Shown here piece by piece: positions 19,022 to 21,046 of a DNA stretch of 21,046 nucleotides. The stretch covers positions 12,501 to 33,546 of the forward strand of contig ADNK01002991.1 in the NCBI GenBank assembly GCA_000320545.1, given 5' to 3'. The notes under the pieces were generated by a model. That model worked only from the letters and a program-made list of their open reading frames with translations. It ran no database searches and had not been told where the DNA came from. Origin of the DNA: Bigelowiella natans CCMP2755 (lineage: Eukaryota; Cercozoa; Chlorarachniophyceae). A program made the position numbers and the translations under genes. Within the stretch, counting starts at the first letter, position 1. Every line of letters starts with the position of its first letter.

Positions 19022-19654
19022 ATGGCCGTCGCCATCCTCCCCGCCCCCGCCACCTGCCGGGAGAGAGGTGGGAGGGGGAGGAGGTGGAGGAGCCTTACAT
19101 ACCTAGCCTGCGCATTGATGTGCTTGTGGCACGTCCTGGTGCTGGCCGGAAGGACAGAGCGGCAGGAGAGGGGGGGGGCGGTAGGGATCGGCTACATCGT
19201 TGATTCGGTTGTGGCCGGATCGAGGGCGACAACAAGGTTCAGCGACGGAAGTGTCTCCTCGCACTTGGACGGACATGGCACGAACGCTGCCTTCGAATAT
19301 CCAACGGCAATCACCATGGTAAACTCGCCTCCCTCTCCCCCCCCGCCATCGATCCCTCTCTCGCTCTCCCTCTCCCTCTCTCCCGCACCTGACCTTATCT
19401 CCCAAGAAATACCTCTATCCAGGATTCAAGTTCCAGGCGCTTGCTGATAGCCGACGCAGGGAACGACGCGATAAGATCGCTCTCCCTCTCGAGCTCACAG
19501 CGGCACCGCACCAAGACTTTCGCAGGCATCTGGGGGCAAAGCGGTAGGAAGAAGCTCGTTTGGAATTGCGCATGCCCTTCATTAACAACATCTCTCTCGA
19601 TAACCTCATATGCCCACGTGTTTTCTCATCCTCTGTGTGTGCGTGCGTGCGTGC

Positions 19655-19695
<41 letters not shown>

Positions 19696-19995
19696 CATTC
19701 GATGACGGACAGGCGACGGGGTGGCTGAAGAGGGTTCTCGACGAGACACTGGTTAGAATCAAAACAGTCACAGTATATTATAGCTAAATAATGCATCCAT
19801 CGGTGTAGGCCTTTCCTCCCCTTACGGCATTTCCCGTGGCCCTTCTGGAGACGTATTTGTTGCAGATACAGGGGTGAGTGCAGGCATTGGTGGTGGTGGT
19901 GTGGGTGGCCTCTCTCTTTCTCTCCCTCTTTCTCCCTGTGTGTGTGCGGCTGTAAAGGAGGAGGAGGGGGTGTTCATGGATATATTATGCGCAGA

Positions 19996-20046
<51 letters not shown>

Positions 20047-20246
20047 CAACATACGCACACACACACGCGCGCACACGTACACGCACATAAATGTTGTTTG
20101 GACGCACGCTGTATATATGCATGTGTATATATAAAAATATACACATGTATGAGTAAGGTTAAGTAAGTACATATATACATATTGTAGAGAACAGTTTTTA
20201 ACAATATACACGAACATAGAAATATATACATTTACATATGCAAATG

Positions 20247-20277
<31 letters not shown>

Positions 20278-20628
20278 ATATTCTTCATATAGTATATGAG
20301 TGTTTGAATTGCGTGCTCGTGTCGTTTTAGGCTGGGTGCATTCGTAGGATATCCCCTAACGGCCACCTCTCGACTCTTGCAGGGTTGGAAGAAACCCTCG
20401 CGCAGCAGCAGCGGCGCAAGCTATGTGCCTGATGCAGTGTCCTTCTTCCATCAACAGCCTGCATTAAAGAATGATGCTTTTCAGACATTCTGACGGTGAT
20501 AGCGGTGTTTGGTAATGGCAGGTGTTGGTACAGGAAACTTCTAACGGATATGGACTTCCCGCTGAGGAGTGGCGATGGCTGTCTAAGTCGTGCCATCATT
20601 AGCTTTTCCCCCCCCCCTCCATAAGACG

Positions 20629-20660
<32 letters not shown>

Positions 20661-21046
20661 GGGGGCATACACATCCTGCGGTTACGATAACCATCGACGC
20701 CAGCTGTATTTATGCATATATTGGTAAATGTATTCTACCGTCTCCCATATTGTTTAGCAGCCGGAAGATATGACGTGGGCGAAGAGGAAGATGGGGCAAT
20801 AACAGACGGTACTGTGTGTCAACCCCCCCCCCCGCCTTCCAGCTTTCATCACATCAGTGTGCATTGGACGTGATGATAGGATTTGGTGAAGATGCGGCGT
20901 TTCGGCAGCCTACCGCAATCGATACAGATCAACATGGTATGTGCGCGCGCGCACGTGTGTGTGTGTGTGTGTGTGTAAAAACGCATCATATCTCAGAGAC
21001 GCATTTACTTTGGCGAGGTCATCATCCCTTCTGAATTCAAACAGCA
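19022..21046 (+). CDS. second NHL-repeat protein, multi-exon, 3' end outside window
   Basis: Proposed exons are 19022-19318, 19423-19543, 19713-19751, 19809-19873, 20331-20383 (end uncertain), 20761-20808 and 20880-20936, with the gene running past the right edge. The start at 19022 gives a basic N-terminus and a hydrophobic segment (SLTYLACALMCLWHVLVLAG), so the protein probably enters the secretory pathway; an in-frame ATG at 18935 is an alternative. Spliced translation reads as successive NHL blades: DGHGTNAAFEYPTAITM, LLIADAGNDAIRSLSL, SSPYGISRGPSGDVFVADTG, GCIRRISPNGHLSTLAG, then DGFGEDAAFRQPTAI. Phases agree through the first five exons and again from exon 6 to 7. The join between exons 5 and 6 does not close with the obvious donor, so an exon is missing or a later donor is used. 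It is homologous to the divergent NHL gene next door. Confidence 0.85.
19634..19691. repeat. (GT)n/(GTGC)n microsatellite in NHL2 intron 2
   Basis: GT and GTGC dinucleotide units fill much of the intron at 19544-19712. Confidence 0.97.
19998..20080. repeat. (AT)n followed by (CA)n in NHL2 intron 4
   Basis: AT units at 19998-20036 pass into CA- and CG-rich dinucleotides to about 20080. A second AT tract lies at 20247-20270 in the same 457-base intron. Confidence 0.96.
20608..20658. repeat. C10 run and (CA)n in NHL2 intron 5
   Basis: Ten C at 20608-20617, then CA dinucleotides at 20630-20658. Confidence 0.95.
20823..20833. repeat. C11 run in NHL2 intron 6
   Basis: Eleven consecutive C act as part of the pyrimidine-rich stretch of a 71-base intron. 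Confidence 0.9.
20955..20976. repeat. (GT)n microsatellite in NHL2 intron 7
   Basis: GC-alternating bases change into GT dinucleotides shortly after the donor at 20937. Confidence 0.95.

Noticed and set aside
1-21046. tRNA, rRNA, transposase or reverse transcriptase genes
   Set aside because: I looked for conserved tRNA arms, rRNA motifs and mobile-element protein motifs on both strands and saw none. A covariance-model or repeat-library search would be decisive.

Overview
The window looks like nuclear DNA from a photosynthetic eukaryote, most likely a unicellular alga. Genes are split by GT-AG introns, several products carry secretory signals or N-glycosylation sequons, simple-sequence repeats are everywhere, and there are no operons or bacterial-style ribosome binding sites. 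A LIL3 gene shows a plastid. Its inferred first exon is a hydrophobic leader placed before a transit-like stretch, which would fit a complex (secondary) plastid as in cryptophytes, chlorarachniophytes or stramenopiles. The lineage itself cannot be fixed from this sequence.

Layout: 1-4595 is largely unassigned DNA with a possible gene end at the left edge and a weak candidate on the minus strand near 1.2-1.8 kb. 4596-7901 (+) is an eight-exon ankyrin-repeat gene reconstructed here by splicing; six of its exons are 99-nt, one-repeat modules duplicated together with their introns. 7902-8855 is intergenic. 8856-10286 (-) encodes a protein with two cold-shock-like domains and an SR-rich tail. 10926-12026 (+) is an intronless exostosin-family (GT47-like) glycosyltransferase. 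13182-15048 (-) is a seven-exon LIL3 gene. 15049-17093 is intergenic. 17094-18788 (-) is an intronless NHL-repeat protein with an N-terminal membrane anchor. 19022 to beyond the right edge (+) is a second NHL gene broken into small exons by introns packed with microsatellites.

Nothing suggests one shared pathway. Three themes do appear: plastid pigment metabolism (LIL3), surface or secretory-pathway proteins (exostosin and the two NHL proteins), and modular repeat proteins (ankyrin, NHL). The most unusual element is the ankyrin array. Its symmetric phase-1 exons, near-identical introns and in-frame stop just inside every intron make it a clear case of recent exon-intron amplification, with potential for many splice or recombination variants. 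Three genes (ankyrin, LIL3, second NHL) are invisible as simple open reading frames and were assembled by matching splice phase with protein-family pattern.
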